This document shows positions 21,501 to 32,838 of a stretch of DNA of 64,000 nucleotides, in pieces. Origin of the DNA: Portulaca oleracea. Lineage: Eukaryota > Streptophyta > Magnoliopsida > Caryophyllales > Portulacaceae. The DNA lies in contig CM055877.1 in the NCBI GenBank assembly GCA_029582165.1, positions 21,178,355 through 21,242,354 of the forward strand, given 5' to 3'. The position numbers and the translations under genes were made by a program. Position 1 is the stretch's first letter. The number at the start of each line of letters is the position of its first letter. The notes beneath the pieces were generated by a model. That model searched no databases. It was not told the origin of the DNA and worked only from the letters and a program-made list of their open reading frames with translations.

Positions 21501-23139
21501 TCTCGTTCGGGCTCTAGATCATTGGTCACACTATTTGAGGCCGAGCCAGTTTATCCTTCATTCAGATCATGAGGCGCTCAAATATTTAAACGGACAACAC
21601 AAACTTAGTTCCCGGCATGCCAATTGGGTTGAGTTCCTTCAAGGATTTAACTTTGTAGCAAAACACAAGAAGGGGAGTGTAAATGTGGTCGCCGATGCGC
21701 TTTCGAGGAGACACTCTCTTCTTGCCGTAGTTGAGGCAAGGGTACTTGGGTTTCAGCACCTAAAGGAGTTTTATAAGGAGGATGATGACTTTAAATCACA
21801 CCTCGGCGGTGGTGATGGACCGTATTTGCTACAAGACGGATTTCTCTTCAAGGGTAACAAGTTGTGCGTTCCTAAATGTCCGTTGAGAAAGCTTCTAGTA
21901 CGGGAAGTTCATGGAGGTGGTCTTGCCGGTCACTTCGGTATCAATAAGACCATCGACATGTTAAAGGAGCATTTTTATTGGCCTAAGATGGGAGGTGATG
22001 TGCAGGATGTGGTATCGAAGTGTATTACTTGTCACCATGCCAAGAGCCAGTTCCACCAAGGGCTTTATACACCCCTTCCGGTTCCGAATGGTCCGTGGGA
22101 GGATTTGAGTATGGACTTCATTGTAGCTCTTCCCCGTACCGTGCGTGGCAAAGATGCAATTCTAGTCGTCGTTGACCGCTTTTCTAAAATGGCGCACTTC
22201 ATTGCTTGCGAGAAAACCGATGACGCCACACACATTGCCACACTTTTCTTCCGAAAGGTGGTGCGTTTGCATGGTGTTCCGAGGACTATTGTGTCGGATC
22301 GTGATACTAAATTCATGGGGCACTTTTGGAGGTCTTTTTGGAAGCTCTTGGGGACGAAGCTTTTATTTAGCACATCGCATCATCCTCAAACAGACGGCCA
22401 AACTGAGGTAACTAACAAGACTCTCATTACATTACTTCGGGGTCTTGTGAGTCGGAGTCTACGAGATTGGGATGCCAAGTTGTGTCACGCCGAGTTTGCC
22501 TATAATCGATCCCCCTCTTTTGCTACGGGACATTCGCCCTTCGAGACTTGCTATGGGGTCAACCCCATAACTCCTATTAAGCTCCTTCCTCTTCCTTTAG
22601 AGTCGAGGGTTAGCTTCGAAGCAAGTGAGAAGGCCGCTGAGATCCAGAAGCTTCACCGTCAAATTCGAGAGAAGATCGAGCGCACCAATGAACTTTATAA
22701 GGCCCGAGCCAACAAGCATCGCCGTGGTATCACGTTTAAACCCGGAGACTTGGTTTGGCTACATTTAAGGAAGGAACGGTTTCCTTCTCGGAGGAGTAAT
22801 AAGCTAATGCCACGAAGCGAGGGTCCGTTCAAGGTTCTGGCCAAGATAAATGACAATGCTTACAAGCTCGATCTTCCGGGTGACATCGGTGTATCCTCAA
22901 CGTTCAACATCGGGGACCTTTCGCCCTACGTGGAGGATGTTGAACCCGACAAGGATTTGAGGGCAAATCCTCTTCAAGAAGGGGAGGATGAAGAGGTCCG
23001 GGTTCCATTCTCCGCTTTGGTGATCTCCGCCAAGCGAGCCGCGTCAAACAACTCGAGCCTTGAGTTACAATTCCCGGTCACTACCGGAATCGCGAGGCTA
23101 GTCTCGGCCATCCAGTGGATGGGCCCCGGGACTCTCTAG
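18571..23139 (+). pseudogene. Ty3/gypsy Gag-Pol polyprotein, single premature stop
   Basis: One frame of 1523 codons runs from ATG 18571 to TAG 23137-23139, interrupted only by a TGA at 18871-18873 after residue 100. Order: a charged N-terminus with the segment RLATHDEQFSSINRTLNAI; the Gag core after DIPEFHGTTDPDDYIEW; a CCHC knuckle (CFKCHGYGHFQADC, near 19579); aspartic protease LIIDGGS (near 19876); reverse transcriptase with MPFGLSNA and YFDDIL (near 20935); RNase H (DCDASGVGIGAVL); integrase zinc finger (HFGINKTIDML, CITC); the D,D-35-E core (VVVDRFSKMAH, VSDRDTKF, HPQTDGQTEVTNK); and GPFKVLAKI. The last 50 codons lie inside the 3' LTR. All catalytic residues I can check are present. If the ATG at 18955 were used, most of the Gag N-terminus would be lost. 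Confidence 0.93.
22976..22988 (+). other. Polypurine tract of the young Ty3/gypsy element
   Basis: The run aagaaggggagga immediately precedes the 3' LTR start TGAAGAGG. It lies within the polyprotein frame. Confidence 0.85.
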
Positions 23140-23944
23140 GCGGGCCCGCCCAAAACACCAACCCCGGAGGCCTCAGGACCGGACCGGGTCGTCCCGAGAT
23201 TGGAGAATAGGAGGTATCGGGGTGCGGGTGTAAGACCCCGGAAGCAACAAAGACCAGGCATAAGAGGGCGTCATGCAGCAGGTCGTCACGCCCGTGACGC
23301 TTTTGGTCGCGCCCGTGACGCATCAGTCCAGGTCGTCACGCCCGTGACTCGTCACGGCATTTTGGGAAAAAAGTGGGCAGAATTCGTCACACCCGTGACC
23401 CTCGCCAGGTCACGCCCGTGACTCGCTGCGGCATTTTGGGAAAATTGGAAAGAAGTTCGTCACACCCGTGACGATTCGGTGTAGCGCCCGCTACGATCGC
23501 GCACCCGAAAATCTCTTGGAGTTTTCACTCTGGTCACGCCCGTGACCATCTGGCGTAACGCCCGTGACGGCGCTGTTTTGTGTGATTAGCTTGGTTTAAA
23601 ACGCTGAGTTTTGCTTAAGTTATAAATACTTGTTTAGCACTTTTTCCAAGACACTTTTTGACAGATTAATGAATATGCTTATGCATGGATTAGGGTTGCT
23701 CCCTTTCCCTCAAAATCTTGCTTTACTTTATCCATTGATTAGTGGTGGTGTTTGCAAGTCTTCTCTTTATTGATCATTTGGTGAAATCTTCCTTTATGAT
23801 GGTCATGGTGGGATGCTAGGCTTTGGTGGTGGAATCTCCTTTATCCAAAGTCATATCCAATCCTTTTGGTGTCCAAGCATTGTTAGATTGTTGATTCGAG
23901 TATCTCAAGCTAGTCTTCATTCTCTCCCATCGCACCACGCTCCA
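22989..23944 (+). repeat. 3' LTR of the young Ty3/gypsy element
   Basis: 956 bp, matching 17266-18220, with the palindrome array repeated at 23284-23567. In this copy at least two of the palindromes carry a change from CGCCCG to CACCCG. The first 151 bp encode the C-terminal tail of the polyprotein. CATGA follows at 23945. Confidence 0.95.
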
Positions 23945-23949
23945 CATGA
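23945..23949. repeat. Target-site duplication CATGA, right copy
   Basis: This matches 17261-17265 exactly and marks the right end of the young Ty3/gypsy insertion. Confidence 0.92.
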
Positions 23950-24101
23950 GGCAAAAGGTTAGGGTAGCTTGGAGAAGGTTCCAATTGATCTTCACTTTTT
24001 TGAGGCTCAAAAGGGGAGTTAGATAGTACCAAGCAAGGTTTTTTTTTTTTTTTTTTGGTAAGAGAATTCATCCAAGAGTGGAGCTTCTTTTCAAAAGCCA
24101 T
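23950..24101 (-). pseudogene. Unrecognised exon, 5' half, cut by the Ty3/gypsy insertion
   Basis: On the minus strand the open frame reads VLSNSPFEPQKSEDQLEP and PSYPNLLPH, then would run into 17260-17030 across the empty target site. A run of Lys codons comes from a T tract at 24041-24057. The same minus-strand orientation as the coding-like segments at 25292-25970 suggests they are upstream exons of one gene. I do not recognise the protein. Confidence 0.4.
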
Positions 24102-25291
24102 GGATTTTCAAAGTAGTGAAGGTAATTGCAAGATGTTTGAGTTAATCAAAAACACACCAAAACTAGTCTTAAATAGAAGACACTAGAGCTTCATGGAAGG
24201 GGTATGTTGGTTTACAAAACGAAGCCAATTTCCTCTCCTCGGGTGACCGCCTCACCCTTCATGCATTTAAAGTCCAAAAGTCTCAAGGGCATGTACCTAC
24301 GTACGCATACCTGGACAGTAATGAATGTACGTACATGGTATCTGAAAGTCACACGATCTTTACGCTGACAAGACACAAATGACACGCTTAGGTGGATGGT
24401 GGCTCATGTAAACTCCCCATACGTAAAATGTTACTTAAGTTAACTTAATGCAAGGCTTTATTTTTTAGCCCACATTTTGTAAGAAGCTGCGAGATTTAGC
24501 TCAAATAATATTGAAGTCGGGGTTGACCTGCCAGGAGTCTTTAGTATGTTAAGCTAGAAGGTTATCCATGTACAATGCATTGTATTGTAATAGTAAAGTG
24601 TTGCTTGTGCATAAAGTTGATATTCATTCTTTTGCATTATTTTGTTGTAAAAGGCATACGCATTGCATAGGAAAAATAAATAGAGGTAATCAACAGACTC
24701 GGGAGTCTTGCCGATGATGCCTTAATGTTGCAACTCGAGCTCCTGTCGAGACCGTATTCTCCAAAGATGCCTCGAAAATTCGTAACCAATAATGAATTGG
24801 TAGTTGAAGGAGCTCTAGATTGAGTTCCAGGAACCTTATTGAGTGCTAGGAGGGTTGGATAAGTGCTGGCTCGAGAGCGTACCGTATAGAGGGTTTTCCC
24901 CAAACCCGCAGTTGAGTAGTCTTGACCATAGCCATTGAGGGGCAAGGAATGATGGCCTAAGGATGGTACTAAGCAACCAAGGACTTGGTTCCTGATCCAT
25001 TGGACTTCCTTTATTGATGCTAGACTCCATAACTGATGCTAAACTCCAAACAGTCCTCTACCTAGACCTCGCAGGAAGCAATAGCGCTCCCCATACCGTT
25101 GAGAGACCGAGGGATGCTAGGAGGTGGAATCTATATGCCTTCCATAAGGTTTTGGTCCATCCATTGAACTATCCCTTCTTCCTCTACCAAGGCTTTACCA
25201 TAGCTCGATCAACGAGATCTTCTACTCGCCTCTCCAGTAGATGAATGACGAGGAGGTCGCCTTGCATACCACTAGACTACCTCGTACCTAC
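24102..25291. other. No gene recognised; possible intron of the unknown minus-strand frame
   Basis: AT-rich with short frames on both strands, none with a family motif. It lies between the exon-like segments at 23950-24101 and 25292-25435 on the minus strand. Confidence 0.4.
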
Positions 25292-25970
25292 ATATAATTC
25301 CCTATAAGGCATCCAAATTTGTGACCGTCAGCATCATATTCAGGGACTAAAACAGGTCCCCGATACTTTCCCTGTTTAGTAAAATTTTGAGAGATGAACT
25401 CTCGGGTGGTAACTCCTTCCCTTAATAGCACTTGAATTTGTTGTCAGTCATGCCGCAAAAAAGGAAGAAAAACTATGTTAAAAGTTACAAGATAATTAGG
25501 TATGGTATGCAATGCTATAATGCACAACATACATAATTTTCATGAAAGAACTAAGAAGCTCGTGATCATTGGCTACGAGGTGGAGAAACCTGCACACCAA
25601 CTCCTTGTCCTCGAGGGCGGCCTCGGCGCCTTGATCAAAATGAGGGTTGTAGTATCCTCCCAACTACAATGAAGCAAACAAACCTTCATTGTCTGCCCTA
25701 GTAAAAAGATGAGTGAAGAGAGGTCAGAGACATACTCGAGCAAACACTAAGGGCCCTCGGTGTCTAGCAGTAGCCTCCTCCAACTTATCATCGAAGATCA
25801 GCACAAGGAAATTGTCAACTGACACACCCTTCACAAACATGTTTGTCACATCCTGAGGCAGGGCTTACCTGTCGAACATGAGCTAAGGATAATCCTGAGG
25901 GATCGGTGATGGCCACATCTCCGAGAGCTAGAAGAAGAAGCGCTCCCCCAAGTAGAACATGTATCCCGAG
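25292..25970 (-). pseudogene. Unrecognised frame, three exon-like 5' segments
   Basis: Three minus-strand segments look coding and end at plausible splice donors. 25970-25736 reads ...LPQDVTNMFVKGVSVDNFLV and DDKLEEATARHRGPLVFAR, then GTATGT. 25663-25533 follows a TTCATTGTAG acceptor and reads YYNPHFDQGAEAALEDKELV and FLHLVANDHELLSSFMK, then GTATGT. About 25435-25292 reads LLREGVTTREFISQNF and YRGPVLVPEYDADGHKFG, then GTAGGT. The first segment has at least three in-frame stops, so the copy is dead. I do not recognise the family. It could be a decayed host gene or an old transposon-borne gene. Confidence 0.4.
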
Positions 25971-28900
25971 GGACCTTCAAAAAGTGACCAAGTTCAACCG
26001 GCGTGTACTGGTTACTCGATAGAGAATGTGCAAATCTTCCAGATCGAAGATGTTCTATGGGAATCGAGCTATGTTATCTTGCAGCAGGAAATTACATCAT
26101 GAAAGACAAAGGAAAAAAATGAAAAAAAGGAGAGAAAAGAGAGATGAATCCTTATAGGTCCCGACGAATCAATGATTCTACGTAGACCATTCAAATCCTT
26201 GAAGTGGTTCTTTTTCTTATTGTACAATTTGTGGTTGGTCCATTTACAAATGGCTGGAATGGACCAATTGTTGCAACGAGTACTAGAAACCACTGGGAGG
26301 AAATACTCGAAGGTCAACACCTGCACAATGGGAAAAGACCGTAAGGAAGAAAAAAAAAATTGTTTTGCAAGTCACGAAAATTACCAAGAGTTTCGAGGAG
26401 CACACCTCCAAGACTGACATGGCCGCAAGCGCACGGTGTACGGAGTAACACGTCAAGGTCGATCCCACGGGACCTCAATTAGCAACACAGTAAACTAGCT
26501 CTCTGTTTGATTGCTAAGCTAACAGGTTTTTGTTTTGAAAAGGGTTTAGGAACTAATTAAACTAATAAAGCAGGAAATCAATCAAGGGTTCAAACCAAGA
26601 GAGAAAGACTTCTACAGAATTGCTAACCTAGCAACGAGTTTGACACTTAGAACCTAGATTACACAATCATACATTCAAGAGGAATCAAGAACCGCTAACC
26701 ACAAGAACTGTACTGCTCTTTCGATGCTAATAGAATTACCTCAATTAACCTAAATTACAACTTTCGTATTCTTTTCAAGTTAATCAAAGTTGAAGGTCTC
26801 TAATTATCCGATTATCTAAGAGGTTCCCTAGTTTGCTATTCTTTTTCTCAAATTTCACAAAACTAGGTAGAAAGGTTGGTAGTCAGATTATCCTAATTGT
26901 CCTTTCAGTACTTCTCAGGTTAATCTTAAATCACGAGTATTCGAGCACTCAAAGAACACACATGAACATGAAGAACACAACCTTCTATGGATTCAAATCA
27001 AGAATTCATGCATAAACTAGAAACATTCAATCAAACTACATTGATTCGGGTTGTAAAACCCAAGAATTCAAGTAATCTACTCACTCATGTTCAAAGAAAG
27101 TACGAGGCAAGTTCCAATCAACATAATCGAATCTCAAAACAAAGAAGGAAATCGAAAAGAAATAACAAATTACGAAGAATACGTCCCGTTAAGTATTTCG
27201 ATCCCGGGGTGGAAACTTCTTTGGAACGCCGCTATTTTCCTCTCGAATCTTGATCTTGGCTTCTCTTGAATCGATTCGGTCTTGAAGTCTTGATTGGATG
27301 GAAGAGGAGTGGGATGAATTTTGGATCTCTTTTCTTTCTTGATAGCCCTAGAATGAATGGAGAATGATAGATAACTGAAAAAGCCTGCCACTATCTCTCT
27401 TTTAACTCGCGAAAACAAATGTTGGCGTGACCAAACGGACTATGGGGCTCACCATGGGCAAATCGTGGTGGGTTCTAGCCGGCCATTCTCTACTCCATTT
27501 TGCGTGAAATTCATGGCACGGTCTGTACACTCGTGGAGGATGTCAGTGGTGTATTCGATCCTACCAAAGGTCGAGAAATCGTTGGTGTTTTGGCCTCAAA
27601 CCTACAAGTTTCCATCAAAAACAAAAACACCAAGTGTAATAGAGAAATAGGGAGTATATATATAAACGTTTTCAATCCAAAACTTCCCTAATCTACTATC
27701 AAAACCCCTAAAGAATCGATGTAAAAAATGCATTATCAAAGACTCACCACAAGGTGCTCCCGAAGTTAAGCATTTTCGGCGTCGTGGCCCTCGACCGAGC
27801 CAAAGTGTAGCTCCCTGTAGGGTGACAAGCAGTGCGCATCCTTCTAACCAGATGAGCATAACTAGTAGCAGCCTAGTTCAAATTTCTCACATCACCACAA
27901 TCGAAGAGTTGATGCTTCCAAAGGAGAGGGATTTTGTCTCCACGGTTGGCAAAATGTTGGTGTTTATGAAATGCGCTAACTAGAGAAATTGTTGATGAGG
28001 CATGGGAAGTCTGCGAAAGATGGGATTCTTTATGGTCTCAACTAAGTGGCAGTATCTTACATCACTCAAACTTTCGCCTTGGCTAATAAAAGTTATGGCG
28101 AGGCGAAGGTACGCGATCGCTGGAGGGTCCACTCTCCTCTGAATTTCACTGGGCGACCGCCTCAACTAAGACCCATGATCATCACAAAGTCAAGAAGCGT
28201 AATCATCATTTCACCGAATAGAAGGTGAAATGAGTTAGTGATGTCCCATAATCATTTCACCAAGGCAAGACCAAACACCCTTTTCCCGTGGGTCCTCCAC
28301 ACCTCCAACCAGTGGAAGAAGGGGCCAAACCCAACTCCCTCTATGTTTGCCTTGTAGCAGGCACCCACGATCGAATCTTTGGTAAGATCAACCACCCCTT
28401 GGGAACACCCAAAAGTTTTTAAGGTATCCTCCTATGGTATCAATCAAAATAAAGGCTAAGTACAAGTGTAGCTAAATTCAAAATTAAAAGAAAAAAACAA
28501 CAAAAAAATAACAAAAAACATTTCTCTATTGGAGTTTTGAATTAAACTTACATAGAAAGCGACAATATAAGTCGGAGAAAATTTTTGCATACAATTCTAC
28601 ACACTTGAAGCAAAATTTTAAGTAGAATATACTTTGAATTACACAAGTGTATAGAAAATCGACATGCAAGATTCAAAAGTATGCACGTCATTTGGCAAAA
28701 TTATAATCAACATGCAAAAATATAAATGCATGCAAATTTGTTTAAGTGGGCATATCGACACATGGGAATGGAAGAACAAGACATGCTCATTAGGGTGGAA
28801 GACTAGTTGGTCAGAAATAAATTCCCTACTTGGGTATTCCCATTGCATGGCCCTCACGTACGGATGCTCTTAGACCAGTGGTTGTGTAGCTTGACAATGA

Positions 28901-29539
28901 CTTCTCCACAAAGAGTTTTTTTTTGTTTCGAATAGCAAAAACTCAAGAAAGAATGAAAGAAAGGAAAGGAATTATGAGAACGAGCTCGTTGTGAAAGTGT
29001 GTAATGAACCCAGTATCATGAGCTCATTTTATATAAACTGAATGTAGGACCCACAATGTCTACTTATCACATTTTCATTGGCCATTCATGAAGGTCGCTC
29101 GACCTTAAAAGAAGCATGCAATAATTCATTCAAGAAAGTCTCGGGATAGGCTCTTGCAAAACCTGCAAGGAAAGGACACAAGATTCAATTCACCCATGAC
29201 GGTCGCTCGGCCTTTAGGGACACTTTTTCCTTTTCCCTTTTCTTCTTGTCATTAAGGGCATGTACGGTCCTAATGGTGGTCGCTCAGCCTTCAAGGACGC
29301 GTTGTCTTTTTCCCTTGACCTTGCTCTCTTCTCTACGATATGTATGGTCCCATCAACGGTCGCACGACCTATAATGGCCCCATTATCCTCCTTCCCTTGT
29401 CCATGAATGACATGTTAAATTCGCAACAAGGTGTGGCCTTCCCGAAATTGAGGGTAGGACTTAAAGATGTACAAAAATCAACACCGAAAGTAGAAACAAA
29501 ACCTGGTCTAGAAGGTAACATTTCTTTTGTTTAAATTCA
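25971..29539. other. Repeat-derived region, no gene recognised
   Basis: Near 26420-26480 the sequence gcaagcgcacggtgtac...ggtcgatcccacggga, read on the minus strand, resembles the leader of Athila/Tat-type LTR elements, but no gag or pol follows. Between 27000 and 29500 I see only short frames without motifs. A weak repeat of ggtcgctcg(a/g)cc type occurs at 29093-29370. A T run is at 28917-28924. Confidence 0.4.
29093..29370. repeat. Degenerate repeat of GGTCGCTCGACC motifs
   Basis: The motif GGTCG-CT-CGACC (29093) recurs as GGTCGCTCGGCC (29201), GGTCGCTCAGCC (29278) and GGTCGCACGACC (29358). The last three copies are about 77-80 bp apart and share flanks of atgtacggtcc and ttttcccttt type. 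The first and last copies are inverted repeats with a two-base centre. Confidence 0.6.
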
Positions 29540-31040
29540 TATTTGCATTTAATCATGAAAAGTGAATTTTATATAGTTTTTTTTAGGTATTTAACTTATA
29601 TATATTAGTTGATTCTCTAATATAATCTAGTGTTTTTATATCAAATTTGTGTATTATTCTTCACTTGTTTGGGATTTGGTTTGTTTTGCAAGATTTAGTG
29701 AAAATTCCCTAAAAACCAAGAAAAAATAGAAATAATTGGAGAAGAAATTAAAGAAAAGAAAAGAAGTAAAGAATTAGAAACAAGTTGAAGAGGAAGAAGA
29801 GGATTAAAAGAAAAGAAAGGCCCAAGATGAAGAATTGTCATGACCCAGCAGGCTGGCCCACCTCCATGCATTCACGCATCAAATTGGAAGTCCCATGCAT
29901 CATGATCATCACAACCCATGCATCACGATTATCACAACCCTAATTCCAAGCCCCTGCCAGCGTTTGCTTGCCCAGCCCACAGCGCCCAGCAACATCTTCA
30001 TGTCCGGCCCATCAACAGTAGCATGCACACATTGTCTAGCAATTCCTAGCAACAAAGTCCCCCCACCAGCGTGCCTTTCATCACAAGCAGCGTTCACTGC
30101 CCCCCACCAGCATCAGTTCACCTCCAGCAGCGCCTGTATGCACAAGAGAGAGAGCAATAATCCACAGCAGCAACATGAAGAACAACAACAGCCAGCGTCC
30201 AGCTCTCACATGCTGGCAGCGGCAGAAGCACGCTGGCAGCGCCGATCGCCAGAATCTCCCGTTGGCAGCTTCCTTTCCACCCTCAGCAGCGCTTCAAACC
30301 GAGACCATATTGACGCTACATGCTGGCAGCGTGTGTCCATTGCTGGCCGCGTTTCAGCCGTCTCGTTTATAAAATTATGTCCGCCGCGTCATATTAATAC
30401 ATCCGAGTATAGGGTTTTTACGGGATAATTCTCTCCCTTTGGCATGGGGATAATTCACACTTAGGGTCGCGTTATAATCGGTTCTCATCCTTGATTAGGT
30501 TAAATTGCCATGAAAATAGGAGGTTTAGTCTAATCTCTGTAACTCACTTCGAATCAAAAGATTGCTGTGAAAGGCCTAGAAAGATTATAGACCCCGACAC
30601 TACCAATATTACCTTGAACTAGAATCATCGCTTAATTGATTAAGTTACTAGAGTGGACTCCCCTAAACTCCCTTAATTATCCTTTAAAACCTATAAAGAT
30701 TAGATCTTTCTCGCTTCCTTAGTTTAATATTTTGATTCGTTACCCCACAAACTATTTTGGACGACCTAGCATCCTTTGTAGTGAACTAGTTTAGTGCGTA
30801 GTTGAACACAAGTCCCTGAGAGAGAACGATATTTTATTACTACACAGACCCGTACACTTGCGGTACACAGATCTGATACGTTTAGGGCCTGTCAAATCGT
30901 GAAGCCAAGACGGTACTAGTGATAAATCACTACCCTTCAAGAGTCATCGACATCGCGCTCGATGAAGTCCACATGCAACAAATCGCCACCTTTCGAAATC
31001 ATCAAGCGATGGCATCGGTGACAAATCACCACTCTACCAG
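29540..31040 (+). other. Probable LTR and leader remnant, no gene
   Basis: 29950-30360 is GC-rich with many copies of gctggcagcg and agcagcg. 30780-30880 contains ccctgagagagaacgat...cccgtacacttgcgg, wording typical of the LTR end and leader of plant Athila/Tat elements. The same phrase ccctgagagag/aacgac recurs at 32592-32603 plus 37502-37507. The open frame at 29895-30428 is an unsupported translation of this repeat-rich DNA. Confidence 0.45.
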
Positions 31041-32598
31041 AGTGTTTAGGCCCATTTTTAGGCCTAATTTACGCTCCCAAGCTTGCTCTTTTCACTCGAT
31101 TCCGAGTTGTTTTCCTTTTTTTTTATTCGGTTTTTAGTTCTTTTGTAGGTTTTTTGTATTCGAAGAATAAAACAAAGCAAAGGATCATTTTAAGGCTATT
31201 TTAGGGAGTCCCGGATGATTTCCTAAGCCAAGTCGAGCCAAATGTTGAAGAAAGGCGAAGCCGGGACAGGAAACATTCCAGGGCCGTACCACCCGCTACC
31301 AACCTTGTAGCGGGCGCTACATGCCCAAAAAATAGCTGCCCAGATCCGTCGCCCCGCGACGTGATCGTAGTGGGCGCTACAATCTGAGGACTCTGGACCC
31401 GAAGACACCTACGTCGAAGGAGGTAACGGCCGTGACGTTGAACTTAGAGAAAAAGGGGAGGAGTCACCTGCGCAGAATGGTCGTGCCTACGACCACAACC
31501 ATCATGCCCGCGTACCCGTGCTAAATCCAAATCGCCTCTAAGTTTTCGCTTCGTCGCGCCCGCTACACCTGCCTGCGGCGGCCTTGTGTTCTGCGTAACT
31601 AAAATGGCTAAAACGGTTGCGTTTTATGTAACTTCCATGCTTTATATATATAGCTTTTGAGTCGATTTTATGAGGAAAGGCTGATTATTGTTGTTCTTGA
31701 GAGTTTTAGTGAGAGAAAGTGAGTGATTAGTGGATAATTAAGGAGATTTCTACTTAGATTGTTATTTTGATTTAGTTTGTGTTGAATTCAAGTTCTATGA
31801 ATTGAAGTATTGTGAAAGCTATCAAGTTCTTGGATCATCCTCCACTTGTTCTCATTGTTAGAGGTGTTTTCTTATCCTTGCTTCATCATTTCCTTTGTTA
31901 ATTGCATTTGTGTTAACTTAATTGTTCTTGATTTCCATTTTGTTTGTCTTGTTTGAGATTACCTTGTTTGATGCTAAAAATCATATTTAGTTATGGTTTT
32001 ATCAATGTTAGTATAATTGTGATGAAGATTATTGGCTAGGCACCCTATGGGTTAGGGGGTAATTAGGTGTGTTGATAGGTGATTAGGGCGTAGGTTAGCA
32101 ATTTAGGGAGTAATTAGGTAGAAAATCAATTTCTCACCCTAGTCCTTCCTTCAAGTGCAACTCATTAGGTTCCGAGAGCTCCCTCATAATGCATTGATCG
32201 CTTATCAATGGAAGGCTAGGGACGGGTTAGTTAGTAACTCACTCACGAAAGTGAGAATGGGACTAACTAGGGAATTCTGCAGTTTTAACCCTCCGGGTCC
32301 GTAGTGGGCTTTGAGTTAGTTATTCCAGACTACTCTCGAGAGAGGGAGGTTGGTGGGTATTTTCTAGCACAATACCCAATTGATTTTCTCCCGTTTTTAC
32401 CACTTAGCTGCAAAACTTATCACCTTAGATCCTGTTGGCATCCTAAAAGCCCCCAAAGCCCTTTTTCTACCCATTGACTGAACTACTAGTCTGTTCGGTG
32501 CCTTGTTATCCATAGTAAGCTACCCATCCTTTTCTATCCTAGTGGTCTTGACTTCCACCTTAACCTAGAACTTTTAGTTAAGGCCCCTAGCTCCCTGA

Positions 32599-32603
32599 GA
32601 GAG
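32599..32603. repeat. Target-site duplication GAGAG, left copy
   Basis: GAGAG precedes the LTR start TGTAAAATGG at 32604 and recurs at 37497-37501 after the other LTR. Removing the element and one copy rejoins ccctgagagagaacgac, a phrase also found intact near 30814. Confidence 0.9.
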
Positions 32604-32816
32604 TGTAAAATGGAGAGATTTAGATGAACTAAAAAATGTAAGTTGTGTGTGTTACTTTGCTAGGATACAGGTGGGGTATTTATACAACAAACCACCAAAC
32701 AACGAACCAAGATCAAGAAAGGAAAAAGAAAGAAAAGAAAGAAAAAGAAAGGAAACAGCTAGCTAACTACCTAAGATCACTGACTAACTAACTTAACTAA
32801 TGCAAAACTCTTCACA
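32604..32816 (-). repeat. 3' LTR of the Ty1/copia element
   Basis: On the plus strand it starts TGTAAAATGG and ends CTCTTCACA. The adjoining 32817-32838 is a C-rich run that reads on the minus strand as a G-rich purine tract, the expected plus-strand primer. Confidence 0.92.
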
Positions 32817-32838
32817 CACACACCCCCCCCCCCTCCCT

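Larger units (their letters stand above)
17266..23944 (+). mobile_element. Young, nearly intact Ty3/gypsy LTR retrotransposon
   Basis: The element is complete: LTRs of 955 and 956 bp, a perfect initiator-Met primer site, a single gag-pol frame, a polypurine tract and a 5-bp CATGA target duplication. The two LTRs differ at about two dozen positions by eye, mostly C/T or G/A, so the insertion is fairly recent. The polyprotein resembles that of the element at 780-7542 (same domain order and similar RT and integrase blocks) but the LTRs are unrelated in sequence. It has a GPF module in the integrase C-terminus and no visible chromodomain. Confidence 0.95.

Noticed and set aside
24637..25030. Minus-strand open frames of 64-102 codons
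   Set aside because: No motif, no splice-consistent extension and unusual composition; I could not link them to the unknown multi-exon frame nearby.
27740..27840. A 5S rRNA-like phrase (ccgaagttaagc ... gggtgac)
   Set aside because: The spacing between the two phrases is about 50 bases against about 28 in plant 5S rRNA, and the remaining bases do not match.
29895..30428. A 177-codon open frame on the plus strand
   Set aside because: It is His/Pro/Ser/Ala-rich, comes from gctggcagcg-type repeats, and lies in LTR-like DNA; no domain is visible.
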